In this document: positions 25,181 through 34,088 of the stretch, piece by piece
Numbering within the stretch: position 1 is the first letter of the stretch
Layout: each line of letters begins with the position of its first letter
Origin: CAZPZZ01 sp964591245
GTDB lineage: Bacteria > Acidobacteriota > Vicinamibacteria > Vicinamibacterales > UBA8438
Direction of reading: 5' to 3'
NCBI GenBank assembly: GCA_964591245.1
Contig: CAZPZZ010000005.1
Span: 3,903 to 67,902 of the forward strand
Length of the DNA stretch: 64,000 bases
The notes under the pieces: generated by a model
The model's database searches: none
The model's input: the letters and a program-made list of their open reading frames with translations, nothing else
Told to the model about the DNA's origin: nothing
Program-made: the position numbers and the translations under genes

Positions 25181-25513
25181 GAGGTCGGTGTGTCAACAGT
25201 GGTGACGCGACAGACAGAGTGGTCACGGCTGTCTTCCCGTGGGGTTCGTCCGTTTGTACCGGCTATCGATTGTAGTCGGGTTCTTGCGTTGCCGGTGAAC
25301 TCCTGCCGATTCGGTTGTCCCGACGAATGCAGTGCTCCGCGGCCCGATGCGTGCTCGTCTGGCACTGTCGTTGAAGGTGAATCTGTTTTGGTCGCCCCAT
25401 GGAAGCCCTGGTTAGCGCGGCGTCAACCGTGTTGGGTGTTCACCCTGTTTGTAAGAGAAGAGGTAGGAACATCCGTGTCAGTGTGTGAGTACTCCGTTGC
25501 CGACTGGTGTCGA
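25181..25513. other. gene-free stretch, 333 bases
   Basis: This separates the end of the GT-C gene from the start of the symporter, both on minus. It must hold the symporter promoter. A minus-strand TTGACA lies only 11 bases before the symporter ATG and has no -10 partner. I see no repeat, hairpin or RNA gene. Confidence 0.45.
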
Positions 25514-26968
25514 TCACGGACGGGTTTCGTCAAAGATGAGCTCACCGGTGCGGGTGATGGTGACCACGTTTCCTTCCGCCGCAAAGGTGCCGCCGAGCAG
25601 GTGAAATAAGAGCGCTGGGTTTACGGCGCGCGCGTCGGTATCTGCACCGAGGACGTCTGCCGTCTGGTGATCGTTGTTGACGAGTCCCCGCAGAGTTTTA
25701 ACGATTGCACCATATTGCGGCGCTTTGAACAGTGAATTGAACTCTCTCCAGCGATCGGGTTGGGCGGTCGTGACCGTGAGCAATAATCCGGCCGTTAGTA
25801 GTCCAGCAAGGGGTCTTGGGGCGATTCGTCCCACCCCGCCGAACACGGCCAGCGCAAGCGGGGCCGACATTGAGAGTAGCCAGTAGGTGTCCAGCCGGAG
25901 GTTGAGCACGCTATATCCCGCCCAGGCGCAGGCTACCGGGACTACTGAAACGACTAGGAACTGGAACGACTGGCGCCACGCGGCCGTGGTGATAATTAGT
26001 CCGATCAGGAACCAGAGCCAGAGTAGAGGTAATTGGGCCGGGGTTACGAACATTCGCTCCAGCCCGTTGACGAGGAATCGCCCGCTATCACCGATCAATG
26101 TTGCCAGTGGTGCGTCCAGAAGTTGGTTGATACCACCGCCAACGAGTCCGATGATGTTGGAGCTTCCGCGCGCGTCTCGGTCGGTCATGGCATAGGGCAG
26201 CTGCAGGGTAATGATGGTGATTGCCATGGCCAGGACGGTTCGGCTTGCGGCACGGCGATGGGCTCGATCTCGGAACCCTGCGGTCCAGGGAAGGTAAAGC
26301 AGCATGGGCACCGCTGCGAAGATCGCCGGTGTGTGCGATTGCACCGCGAGCCAGCAGGTTGTTGTAATGAAGATGACGGATTGGAGCGTCAGCGGGCGCG
26401 GGTGTGACCAAAGCACCGATGCGATGGCCACGTTGACCAGTGCGACGGCGAGTCCTGGATTCCAGATAGTTGCGGCGAGTGCCCCGTCGAATGGCGACGA
26501 GACGATCAAGAGTCCAATACCCGCCACTGTCATAACAGGCAGGCCGCGCCGAAGTAAGGCTGCTGTGAGTAGAGCGTCGCTTGCTGCGCGAAGCATCAAT
26601 AACCCAATTGCTCCCACGTGTGGGGCGTTGCCCAATATTGGCGCCAGGAACTGCTTGATCAACCACAGAACCCAGTAGAATATCGGTCCCCATGAAACGC
26701 CTCCGGTCACCGTGGGAGGGCCTACGGTTGGAAGTTCGGTGAAGCTTCCCTGTACTACGAGCCAGTCCCGCTGCTGATCGCCCATAAACCAAAAGTGATT
26801 CTCAATGCCTAGGGCACGGAAGGCCAGACCATACCCGGCAAGGATGCAAGGCAATCCAAATTTCACCATTCGTCGCATCCACTGGTGAGATAGTGTCTCC
26901 AGCGTTTGAAGAATGGTAGTCACTCCGTTCGTGATGTAGTCTCTTAAGCTTCTATCGAACAAAGTCAT
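25514..26968 (-). CDS. GT-C-type membrane glycosyltransferase-like protein
   Basis: The 484-residue protein has about eleven membrane segments. After the first segment comes an external loop with FWFMGDQQRDWLVVQGSFTE and VSWGPIFYWVLWL, the acidic-residue and GPxxYW pattern of GT-C transferases of the ArnT/PMT type, which use lipid-phosphate sugars. A short soluble tail (about residues 410-484) lies at the C-terminus. Its start overlaps the GT2 stop by 4 bases, so it is second in a two-gene operon. The GT2 would make a polyprenyl-phosphate sugar that this enzyme could transfer outside the membrane. The acceptor is unknown. No single diagnostic motif proves activity. Confidence 0.72.
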   Translation of the reverse strand: MTLFDRSLRDYITNGVTTILQTLETLSHQWMRRMVKFGLPCILAGYGLAFRALGIENHFWFMGDQQRDWLVVQGSFTELPTVGPPTVTGGVSWGPIFYWVLWLIKQFLAPILGNAPHVGAIGLLMLRAASDALLTAALLRRGLPVMTVAGIGLLIVSSPFDGALAATIWNPGLAVALVNVAIASVLWSHPRPLTLQSVIFITTTCWLAVQSHTPAIFAAVPMLLYLPWTAGFRDRAHRRAASRTVLAMAITIITLQLPYAMTDRDARGSSNIIGLVGGGINQLLDAPLATLIGDSGRFLVNGLERMFVTPAQLPLLWLWFLIGLIITTAAWRQSFQFLVVSVVPVACAWAGYSVLNLRLDTYWLLSMSAPLALAVFGGVGRIAPRPLAGLLTAGLLLTVTTAQPDRWREFNSLFKAPQYGAIVKTLRGLVNNDHQTADVLGADTDARAVNPALLFHLLGGTFAAEGNVVTITRTGELIFDETRP

Positions 26969-27831
26969 TGTTCTGGATTCTTATAGTTCCTGTGCCAATC
27001 GCTGAGACGTAGTCGAATCAGATCGATGAACATCTGGGCTGCATCTCGCAAGGGATGTACATGACTGAGTGCATCATTCCTCCAGGTTACGGGGATCTCG
27101 GCCACCTGTAGGCCGAGTTTCCTTGCGATCCAGAAGATTTCGACATCAAAGGCAAATCGGTTGATCCGCTGCCGGCGGAAAATTCGTTGCGCTACGCTTC
27201 GGCGGAAGCACTTGAATCCGCACTGCGTGTCGCGCACACCGGGGACAGCGACGACCCGTACTACGAGGTTGAAGAGATGCCCCATCAACTCGCGCCACCA
27301 GGTTTGCCGTACTTGTATGTCGGAGCCTGCGAGTGCCCGGGATCCGACGGCGATGTCGGCACCGGCCTCGATCGCATCTATCAAGTGCTCGACTTCTTCT
27401 ATCGGCGTTGAAAGATCGGCGTCGGAGAAGATTACATATTGGCCCCGTGCCTCCAATATACCGCGGCGTACGGAGTAACCCTTGCCGTGATTGAGGTTGT
27501 TTGCGAGCACGTGAAGCGCTGTCCATTGCGTGGCCCGAGTGCGAGCGAGTTCGAGGGTTCCGTCATTCCCGCCGTCGACAACGACGACGACCTCGCCGTT
27601 CCATGACTGTTTCTCTAGATAACGGCGGATCCGGTCCAGGGTTGGACCCAGCCGCTTAGCTTCTTGCCAGGCAGGAATCACGATAGTCAGGTACACGGAG
27701 TGGGGGTCTGTCACAGAGGCCCTGAGCCGTTGAATGGTCGCCGCCGAGGACGCGCCGTTCTGTGTCTCTTGAGGTGCTCGTGTCGGTCTGTGCTGAGCGT
27801 CCGCATGGTCAAGAGCTGACGAATGCGCCAT
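26965..27831 (-). CDS. family-2 glycosyltransferase, dolichyl-phosphate glucosyltransferase type
   Basis: The 288-residue protein carries a GT-A domain from residue 48: LTIVIPAWQEAKRLGPTLDR, EVVVVVDGGNDGT, NHGKGYSVRRGILEARGQYV, FSDADLSTP with the metal-binding DAD, VGSRALAGSDIQVRQTWWRE, and RDTQCGFKCFRR. The QCGFK block is typical of ALG5-like dolichyl/polyprenyl-phosphate beta-glucosyltransferases. It lacks membrane segments, so it would act at the inner face. Residues 1-47 are non-conserved and hydrophilic. The true start may be a GTG near residue 40, which would leave about 130 bases to the divergent gene instead of 11. Confidence 0.88.
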   Translation of the reverse strand: MAHSSALDHADAQHRPTRAPQETQNGASSAATIQRLRASVTDPHSVYLTIVIPAWQEAKRLGPTLDRIRRYLEKQSWNGEVVVVVDGGNDGTLELARTRATQWTALHVLANNLNHGKGYSVRRGILEARGQYVIFSDADLSTPIEEVEHLIDAIEAGADIAVGSRALAGSDIQVRQTWWRELMGHLFNLVVRVVAVPGVRDTQCGFKCFRRSVAQRIFRRQRINRFAFDVEIFWIARKLGLQVAEIPVTWRNDALSHVHPLRDAAQMFIDLIRLRLSDWHRNYKNPEQ

Positions 27832-27842
27832 GATTGTGGCCT

Positions 27843-29225
27843 ATGACTTCTCACACATCGGCCAGACTTGTGATCTATAGCATGGTGGGCGTCATTCTGT
27901 CCGCGTTCGGTGGTATTGCCCTACAGGCAGAAGACTGGGCAGAGTGGCGCGGGCCTGGACGTCTCGGAGTGTGGCACGAAGACGGCATCATCGAGTCGTT
28001 TCCGGACGACGGCCTACATGTGGTCTGGCGGACGTCGCTCAATTCAGGGTATTCGGGACCAGCGGTCGCAGGCGGTCGCGTATTTGTGTTGGACTGGCAG
28101 GAGGATCCTGGATCCCGGACGCTGGACGGTACCGAGCGCGCCGTTGCGCTCGACGAGAATACAGGCGCCGTCCTGTGGACCCACGAATGGCAGACCACCT
28201 ACCGGATGCTGATGGGGTCCTATGCCATTGGTCCCCGAGCGACACCGACCGTTGATGGTTCCCGTGTGTATGTCGTGGGCGCGACTGGTCGACTCTTCTG
28301 TCTCGACGTCGAAACGGGTGAGGTGGTTTGGGAGAAGGACTACGTTCAGGACTACGGCACGAGCGTACCGATTTGGGGTATTGCGAGTGCGCCCCTGGTG
28401 GATGGTGACCGTCTCATTGTGGTGGTGGGGGGAGAGCCAGACGCCCTGGTCATGGCCTTCGATAAGCATACCGGCGCCGAACTGTGGCGTGCGCTTTCGG
28501 TGGTTGGTGAGATGGGATACGGCCAACCCGTCATCTTTGAGGTAGGTGGTGCGCGTCAATTGATCGTCTGGCATGCAGCCGCCCTGGTGTCGCTCGACCC
28601 AGAAACGGGAATGGTATTTTGGGAGCAACCGTGGGAAGTGGCCTCGGGGCTGTCGGTGGCGACGCCAGTCCGTAGCGGTGAGTATCTCCTGGTGTCGCAG
28701 TTCTACAGGGGCTCGATGATGATGCGTTTGAGCCAGGATCGCCCGGCGGCGTCGAGATTGTGGCAAGGCCGTAGCCGGAGTGAACAGCCGGATCGCACAG
28801 AAGGCCTGCACGCGCTCATCACTACGCCGCTCATCATCGGTGATTACATTTACGGGGTTGGTAGCTATGGTGAGCTGAGAGGTCTGGATGCCCGGACTGG
28901 CGAACGGTTGTGGATGAGTGAACAAATGACTGCGCAGGCACGTTGGGGCGCGGCCTTCTTTGTTCAACATGAGGACCGCTATTTCGTTAACAACGACGAT
29001 GGGGATTTGATCATCGCGCAGTTCACGCCGACGGGGTACGTGGAATTGGACCGTACCCGGCTCATTGAAGCAGATGGGAGTTCCGGAGCGGCTGCGCGCG
29101 GGCGGCCTGCGCGATTTGAGAGAGGGATCAACTGGTCACACCCCGCGTACGCCAACCGGCACATCGTGCATCGAAACAACAATGAGATCATCCGCGTGTC
29201 GCTTGCGACAGATGATTATCGGTGA
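27843..29225 (+). CDS. exported PQQ-like beta-propeller protein
   Basis: The 460-residue protein has a signal peptide (to about residue 28) and starts the mature part with AEDWAEWRGPGRLGV, the usual opening of the exported PQQ-like propeller group of Acidobacteriota and Planctomycetes. Repeating blades read AVALDENTGAVLWTHEW, LFCLDVETGEVVWEKDY, VMAFDKHTGAELWRAL, LVSLDPETGMVFWEQPW and LRGLDARTGERLWMSEQ. The dehydrogenase catalytic residues are not evident, so it may be a binding or assembly propeller rather than an enzyme. Start ATG 27843 is used; TTG 27834 is in frame. Its start is only 11 bases from that of the divergent GT2 as annotated. Confidence 0.87.
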   Translation: MTSHTSARLVIYSMVGVILSAFGGIALQAEDWAEWRGPGRLGVWHEDGIIESFPDDGLHVVWRTSLNSGYSGPAVAGGRVFVLDWQEDPGSRTLDGTERAVALDENTGAVLWTHEWQTTYRMLMGSYAIGPRATPTVDGSRVYVVGATGRLFCLDVETGEVVWEKDYVQDYGTSVPIWGIASAPLVDGDRLIVVVGGEPDALVMAFDKHTGAELWRALSVVGEMGYGQPVIFEVGGARQLIVWHAAALVSLDPETGMVFWEQPWEVASGLSVATPVRSGEYLLVSQFYRGSMMMRLSQDRPAASRLWQGRSRSEQPDRTEGLHALITTPLIIGDYIYGVGSYGELRGLDARTGERLWMSEQMTAQARWGAAFFVQHEDRYFVNNDDGDLIIAQFTPTGYVELDRTRLIEADGSSGAAARGRPARFERGINWSHPAYANRHIVHRNNNEIIRVSLATDDYR

Positions 29226-29291
29226 ATCGCGACGAGCGACACGTCCGTGAGACTGGAACGCGATGCTGTCTGGATGAAGTGCGTCATCTGA

Positions 29292-29318
29292 CGCTTTCCG
29301 AGATACGCGCGGAAAGCG
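29292..29318. terminator. 9-bp hairpin between convergent genes (first of two)
   Basis: CGCTTTCCG (29292-29300) pairs exactly with CGGAAAGCG (29310-29318) around a 9-base loop. No U-run follows on either strand. Position between convergent propeller genes suggests a role in ending transcription. Confidence 0.55.
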
Positions 29319-29395
29319 GTAGAGCCACGAGGCTTGGGGGTGATCCCGTCTGGCTTGATCGAGGCGCCATGTGAGGTGCGCCTGGAGAGCTGCAT

Positions 29396-29443
29396 GGCCC
29401 GCGCGCTCGATCAACCTCGTGGAGATTGTGGAGCGCGCGGGCC
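29396..29443. terminator. 13-bp GC-rich inverted repeat between convergent genes (second of two)
   Basis: GGCCCGCGCGCTC (29396-29408) pairs exactly with 29431-29443 around a 22-base loop. It lies 26 bases beyond the end of the minus-strand quinoprotein gene. It is very stable but lacks a U-run, so it is probably a factor-dependent or bidirectional terminator. Confidence 0.6.
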
Positions 29444-29468
29444 CAGGGAATCCGACGACGTGTGTCGG

Positions 29469-31265
29469 CTAGGGCAGGGCCAGCGTCATGACCGTGTTGG
29501 TCGCAACGACCGTCACATACTGTTTCCCGTCAACCTGGTAGGTGATTGGACTCGACCGAATGGGGCGCGGTGCATCGAGTTGGTACAGGGCTTCACCGGT
29601 TTCGGCGTGTAGTGCATAGAACGCACCGTTCTCCACTCCCTGGAAGACCAGGTTACCTCCTGTTACCAGGTTACCGCTTGCCCCGATGGAGGTCTGCGCC
29701 GGTAGGACGGTTTGCCAGGTTTGTTCCCCTGTGACCGGGTCATAGGCTGACACTGTTACTTCCGCCGGAAAGTCTTCGCTAATTCGGTCGAGGGTTTCGA
29801 AGCTTTCCGTATGGCCTCGTGAATCGGGTCCAGGTTCGAGCGTGTCGCCGACGGGATTAACAACTAGGGCAATGGCACCGTTTTTTCCGGTGACGTACAC
29901 CAACCCGGTTTGCGGGCTGAACGATGGCGATCCGAAACTTGAACCCCCGTGCGGAACGATGACCGACTTGCTCATCCAATACGGCGCGTAGAGCTGGCTG
30001 GAACGTGCCGCCAGTTCGGGGTCGTCGAGCTCAACGAACGTCGCACAGAGCGGGGTCATGGGCACGCCTGCGGCGTTGTAGGGAATGGGTTGGGTTGGCC
30101 AGACTTCTTCACCCGGAACGTCAGTTTCGGTAGGTACCACCGTTTCGACCATAGGGTGAAGCGGCGTTCCGGTCTCACGATTCCACATGTAGAACAGGCA
30201 ATTTTTCCCCGCGGCGGCGACCCCCTTGATGGTTTGTCCGGCCTCGTCAGTGACGTCGAATAATACCGGGCCTGTGACGTGATCCCAGTCCCACAGGTCG
30301 TGATGCACGGCCTGGTAGTACCAACGCAAGGCGCCGGTTTCAAGGTCGAGTGCGATGGTACTGTTACTGAATAGGTTGATACCGAGGCGAGCGGAGCCGT
30401 CGTAGTCGGGTGATGGGTTTCCCGCGTTGACGTAGACCATGCCGAGCGTGGGGTCGACGGCGGGTTGGGTCCAGATGCCGCCCCCGGCCCGCGCACCATC
30501 GCCCCACGTGTCGCGGGCGATTTCCCATCCCTCATCCTGGGGACCTTGCGGAATCGTATTAAATACCCATGTGATCGCTCCGGTTTTCGCGTCGGTGGCG
30601 ATGACCAGCCCGCCGGGAATGTGGCCCTCGGAGAGGGCCGCCGCGACGTACATCGTTCCGTCGTGGTACGCGGGCGGTGTAGTGATGCGATAGCCGATGC
30701 TGACGGGGTCCAGGTTGGGAGGGAAATCGTCCGGGTACTTCAGCTGCAGTGCGGTGCTGACTACCGGGAGCACACCCTCGTTGCCAAACGCTTCAACTGG
30801 CTCACCAGTGCGGGCATCCATGGCGTATAAATCCGCACCGCGGTATGCGTAGATATTGCCCTCTGCAAATGTCGGTCCCCGAACAGGACTCGCGCTTTCG
30901 GTGCCGGAATCCAGTGCGGCAGTCCACAACTCTTCACCACTTTCGGCGTTGAGGGCAAAAAGTGTCGAACGAGAATGCAGATACATCACGCCGTCAATCA
31001 CCAATGGCGTGGCCTGGGTGATGTTATCCGCGGGGCCGACTTCGTAGGTCCATTGCTCGGTAAGTGAACTGGCATTACTGGTATTGATCTCGGCCAGTGG
31101 TGCGAACCGGTTATTGTCGAGGTTGAGATTCTGGCTGGTCCAGTCGGTCGAATCCGACTGAGCGGGTGCCGAGCTGCCCAGTAGAAGGAGGCCGGTGATC
31201 GTAAGTGCCACTACCGTTCCTGCATTGTTGCCCCGGTGCACCCGCGCTGTGTGCATCAGTCTCAT
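29469..31265 (-). CDS. exported PQQ-dependent dehydrogenase-like quinoprotein
   Basis: The 598-residue protein has a signal peptide (to about residue 36) and an eight-bladed quinoprotein propeller. It opens with SDSTDWTSQNLNLDNNRFAP and shows tryptophan-docking blades LNAESGEELWTAAL, DAKTGAITWVFNT, DLETGALRWYYQAVHHDLWD, DPVTGEQTWQTVLP and LHAETGEALYQLD. The block YYQAVHHDLWDWDHVTGPVL is the family site following the active region. The vicinal disulfide of methanol dehydrogenases is not visible, nor a C-terminal haem domain, so an alcohol/sugar substrate cannot be named and electrons would go to a separate acceptor. Start ATG 31265 has GGAGGGCGGA just upstream; the frame to 31502 is non-conserved. 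Confidence 0.88.
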   Translation of the reverse strand: MRLMHTARVHRGNNAGTVVALTITGLLLLGSSAPAQSDSTDWTSQNLNLDNNRFAPLAEINTSNASSLTEQWTYEVGPADNITQATPLVIDGVMYLHSRSTLFALNAESGEELWTAALDSGTESASPVRGPTFAEGNIYAYRGADLYAMDARTGEPVEAFGNEGVLPVVSTALQLKYPDDFPPNLDPVSIGYRITTPPAYHDGTMYVAAALSEGHIPGGLVIATDAKTGAITWVFNTIPQGPQDEGWEIARDTWGDGARAGGGIWTQPAVDPTLGMVYVNAGNPSPDYDGSARLGINLFSNSTIALDLETGALRWYYQAVHHDLWDWDHVTGPVLFDVTDEAGQTIKGVAAAGKNCLFYMWNRETGTPLHPMVETVVPTETDVPGEEVWPTQPIPYNAAGVPMTPLCATFVELDDPELAARSSQLYAPYWMSKSVIVPHGGSSFGSPSFSPQTGLVYVTGKNGAIALVVNPVGDTLEPGPDSRGHTESFETLDRISEDFPAEVTVSAYDPVTGEQTWQTVLPAQTSIGASGNLVTGGNLVFQGVENGAFYALHAETGEALYQLDAPRPIRSSPITYQVDGKQYVTVVATNTVMTLALP

Positions 31266-31369
31266 TCCGCCCTCCGTTTGTCTTTCTGGTCTTGGGGCGC
31301 GAACGTCCGTGTTGAGCCGTTCACGCCTATATCTCACCAACGTACGTTTCCTTCTGGGGAAGTACTGGC

Positions 31370-32341
31370 TTATTGATCCCCGGCTACTTCCTCGGCACGC
31401 GCACCGCTTAGCGAGTTCGGAACGGCCCAGTTCCCTTCGTGACAGGCATACTCGAATTGCTGGTAATTGTTGTCGCGCTTGTAGGGAAAGGCGACGGTCC
31501 ATGGCTCCGTATACGTCTCAGGGTCGTCAACCGTGAGCTGGTAGTTGAGGGTATCCTCGTCGGCAAAGGTGAAACGTTCGACCATGCGTCGTCCTTCGTG
31601 TTGAGGAGCGCGTGAGCCGGGTGCACGCATGTTTCCCACGGCTTTGAAGTTGGTGGACTCGACAACTAGCGTGTCGCCTTCCCAATATCCGCGTGGGTTC
31701 CCTTCCCACTGGGTGATGCGTCCATGTACGTGTGGTCCAGCATCGATCGAGATGATTCGGGCGTTATGGATCATCTCGCTGTGGATGACGATGTAGTCCT
31801 CGGTCTGCACGAAGAGTTTGCCGTTGTTGTAAGCGGTCGGCATCATCATGCCGAACACCCCGCGAGACAGACAGCGGTCTCCCGATTCCATATTCGCAGC
31901 GACGTCATGTAAATGGTCACGATAATACTGGACGCTGTCCCGAGCCTGCTCTGTCATGGCTGGCACCTGCCCATCGGGCGGGTTGATGACGAGTGCAGGG
32001 GCCTCACCGGCGACTGGTTCTTTCCAAAACCAGTCGAACCAGTAATTTGCATAGGCACCGACCCCGCGACTGCTCTCATGGCCTTCCCACTGAACTGCCT
32101 TGGCTCGATCGGACCGCGCGGTGAAGAGCTCGAGCCGCTCTGCTTCGTTCAGCGTCTTGCCAGCGAGCTCGGCCGGTAATTCGAGGGGCACGTGCGAGGA
32201 ACCGACATTGTTCCACATGCCGTTGATGTCGGGCACGCCATTGGCTAGTCGAGGAGACTCCCCGTGCTGTCCCGCCAGTGCTGATGTCGCGCCCAGTGTC
32301 AGCGTGAATACTGCCAACGAGACGTAGATTCGCAGTGTCAT
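31370..32341 (-). CDS. exported protein of unknown function (acidobacterial family)
   Basis: The 323-residue protein has a clear signal peptide (about 1-23, ending SALAG). The mature protein begins RLANGVPDINGMWNNVGSSH and later reads DRCLSRGVFGMMMPTAYNNG and GYWEGDTLVVESTNF, then RMVERFTFADEDTLNYQLTV. I know this layout from exported hypothetical proteins that are very abundant in soil and sponge-associated acidobacteria, often beside PQQ propellers and amidohydrolases, as here. No catalytic motif is apparent; the WEGDTLVVE strand pattern suggests a beta-rich fold. GAGGAGG lies 8 bases before the ATG. It precedes the quinoprotein gene by 104 bases on the same strand. Confidence 0.82.
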   Translation of the reverse strand: MTLRIYVSLAVFTLTLGATSALAGQHGESPRLANGVPDINGMWNNVGSSHVPLELPAELAGKTLNEAERLELFTARSDRAKAVQWEGHESSRGVGAYANYWFDWFWKEPVAGEAPALVINPPDGQVPAMTEQARDSVQYYRDHLHDVAANMESGDRCLSRGVFGMMMPTAYNNGKLFVQTEDYIVIHSEMIHNARIISIDAGPHVHGRITQWEGNPRGYWEGDTLVVESTNFKAVGNMRAPGSRAPQHEGRRMVERFTFADEDTLNYQLTVDDPETYTEPWTVAFPYKRDNNYQQFEYACHEGNWAVPNSLSGARAEEVAGDQ

Positions 32342-32521
32342 CTTCGACCCTCCTCAGGGAACCATTCTCCTCAGTGCACGATGGAGATCATCTCTAGAAA
32401 CCCGCAGCAGCCTGCGGCAACAGGACGCGACGCTGCATGGTGGTGGTCTGGTCTACGAAACCAGTGGACTCTTGACCTCGATGCAACGAGCGCAGTGCCG
32501 CAGACTGCCAAGGGAGACGTG

Positions 32522-33823
32522 CTACACGCCCGGGACGGCGTTTCCGCCGATGTATACCGATTCCAGCGATTTGGTGTTGGCGATGTCATCGAGCGGGTTT
32601 GCACCCAAGACGAGGAAATCTGCCCACTTGCCAGTTTCAAGGGAACCGAGATCGGTATCAACTTCCATGCAGCGGGCGGCATCGGACGTCGAGGCGACAA
32701 TCGCTTGCATCGGCGTCAGCCCCGCTTCGACCATGAGTGCGAGTTCCCCATGCTCGAAGTACCCTTGGAACCGGGCGGCCGGACCGGTGTCGGTTCCCAT
32801 CGCGATCGGAATACCAGCGTCCGAGAGCGTCTTCAGGTTACGTTTGGCAACGTCGAGCTGGGCCTTGTAGGTCTGTGCACTCTCGCTATTCTGCGCGCTC
32901 TCTTGTCGTTCTGGACTTTCGAGTGCGGTGATGACGGCTGGATCGACCTCTTTCGTGAAGAACGGATCATCGAACCATTCAGGCCGCGATTCGTACACGT
33001 AGGTGGAAACTTCCCGCATCAATGTGGGGCAGTAGCAGACGCCAGAATCTCGGAGCAGGGCGATCAGCTCGTCGTCGACTTCAACATCGCGCACGCTGTG
33101 CGCCAATAGATCCGCGCCTGCTTCGAGCAGGCCTTTCGCGTCCGCCAGATAGTAAAGATGTGCGGCGAGGCGAAGGTTCCGGTCATGGGCCGTGTTGATG
33201 ACTGCCTGATACGTCTCCGGCGTCATTTTTGCGGTAGCTCCAAGGTTGTCGTCAACTCGAATCTTCAGGATGTCAGCTCCCATCTCCGCCGCGGCGGTGG
33301 CCTGTTCGACGGCTTCTTCGGGAGTGGGTCCGGTCGGAATGTTGCCGGACAGGTAGAATCGCGCATGATCGAGTTCAGAGTCATTTCGCTGCCGGTCACG
33401 GACGATGACACCCTCAGGGCCGTCTCCACCAAGACTAAACACGGTCGTGACGCCGTAACGGGCATACAACGCAAGTTGACTCTCGACCTGTTCTTCGGTG
33501 TAGTCGACCTGGTCAAGGCCACGCACGTTGTTGACGTGACCATGGGCATTGATGAGGCCGGGGATGATGGTGCGTCCGGTGACATCGATTTGCTCGGCGT
33601 CCGCCGGCACCGCGACCGTATCCCCTGCGCCGACCGCTTCGATGCGGCCGTCTCGTACGACGAGTACGCCGTCGGCGATGGGCGCTCCGCCTGTTCCATC
33701 GATAATCTGCGCCCCGACGAAGGCTTGGAGCCCGGGCGTGATCTCGACAGGTTCCTCTGTTGCACTACAACCGGCTGTGGCCATGATGAGGCCGAGTATC
33801 ACGATGAATCGTTGTCCCAGCAT
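32522..33823 (-). CDS. amidohydrolase-family lipoprotein
   Basis: The 433-residue protein has a lipoprotein signal (MATAGC, lipid-modified Cys19). It is followed by the small composite domain (FVGAQIIDGTGGAPIADGVL, VVRDGRIEAVGAG) and a metal-dependent amidohydrolase barrel. Metal ligands visible are the HGH of GLINAHGHVNN (His94, His96), the probable carboxylated lysine in ADILKIRVDD, His in LRLAAHLYYL and DLLAHSVRD, and Asp in AMGTDTGP. The C-terminal GSLETGKWADFLVLGANPLD is typical of imidazolonepropionase/prolidase-like members. It should hydrolyse an amide or cyclic amide at the outer face. Start 33823 has GGGGGAG 9 bases upstream, in preference to 33877. Confidence 0.92.
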   Translation of the reverse strand: MLGQRFIVILGLIMATAGCSATEEPVEITPGLQAFVGAQIIDGTGGAPIADGVLVVRDGRIEAVGAGDTVAVPADAEQIDVTGRTIIPGLINAHGHVNNVRGLDQVDYTEEQVESQLALYARYGVTTVFSLGGDGPEGVIVRDRQRNDSELDHARFYLSGNIPTGPTPEEAVEQATAAAEMGADILKIRVDDNLGATAKMTPETYQAVINTAHDRNLRLAAHLYYLADAKGLLEAGADLLAHSVRDVEVDDELIALLRDSGVCYCPTLMREVSTYVYESRPEWFDDPFFTKEVDPAVITALESPERQESAQNSESAQTYKAQLDVAKRNLKTLSDAGIPIAMGTDTGPAARFQGYFEHGELALMVEAGLTPMQAIVASTSDAARCMEVDTDLGSLETGKWADFLVLGANPLDDIANTKSLESVYIGGNAVPGV

Positions 33824-34088
33824 TTCTTGCACTCCCCCAAATTCTGCCGCGACCCCACCGCGACGTAGGGGCGGCATTCACCGGACGGCACGGTCCGATG
33901 GCGTGCGCGTCACTTGAGTTTGCGTCTATTCTGACCGATTCTGGCCCGTCTGGCCCACTGGAGTTTTGTAATAGCCCGAACCGTGGGCTCCGCGGCGCGC
34001 GTTGAGAGTCACGCCGCGCTTGTGTCCGAGGCGCGCAGACCAGGAGACAACGGAGGTCTCTGGCAGACCGTTGCATTGTGCACAGGGG

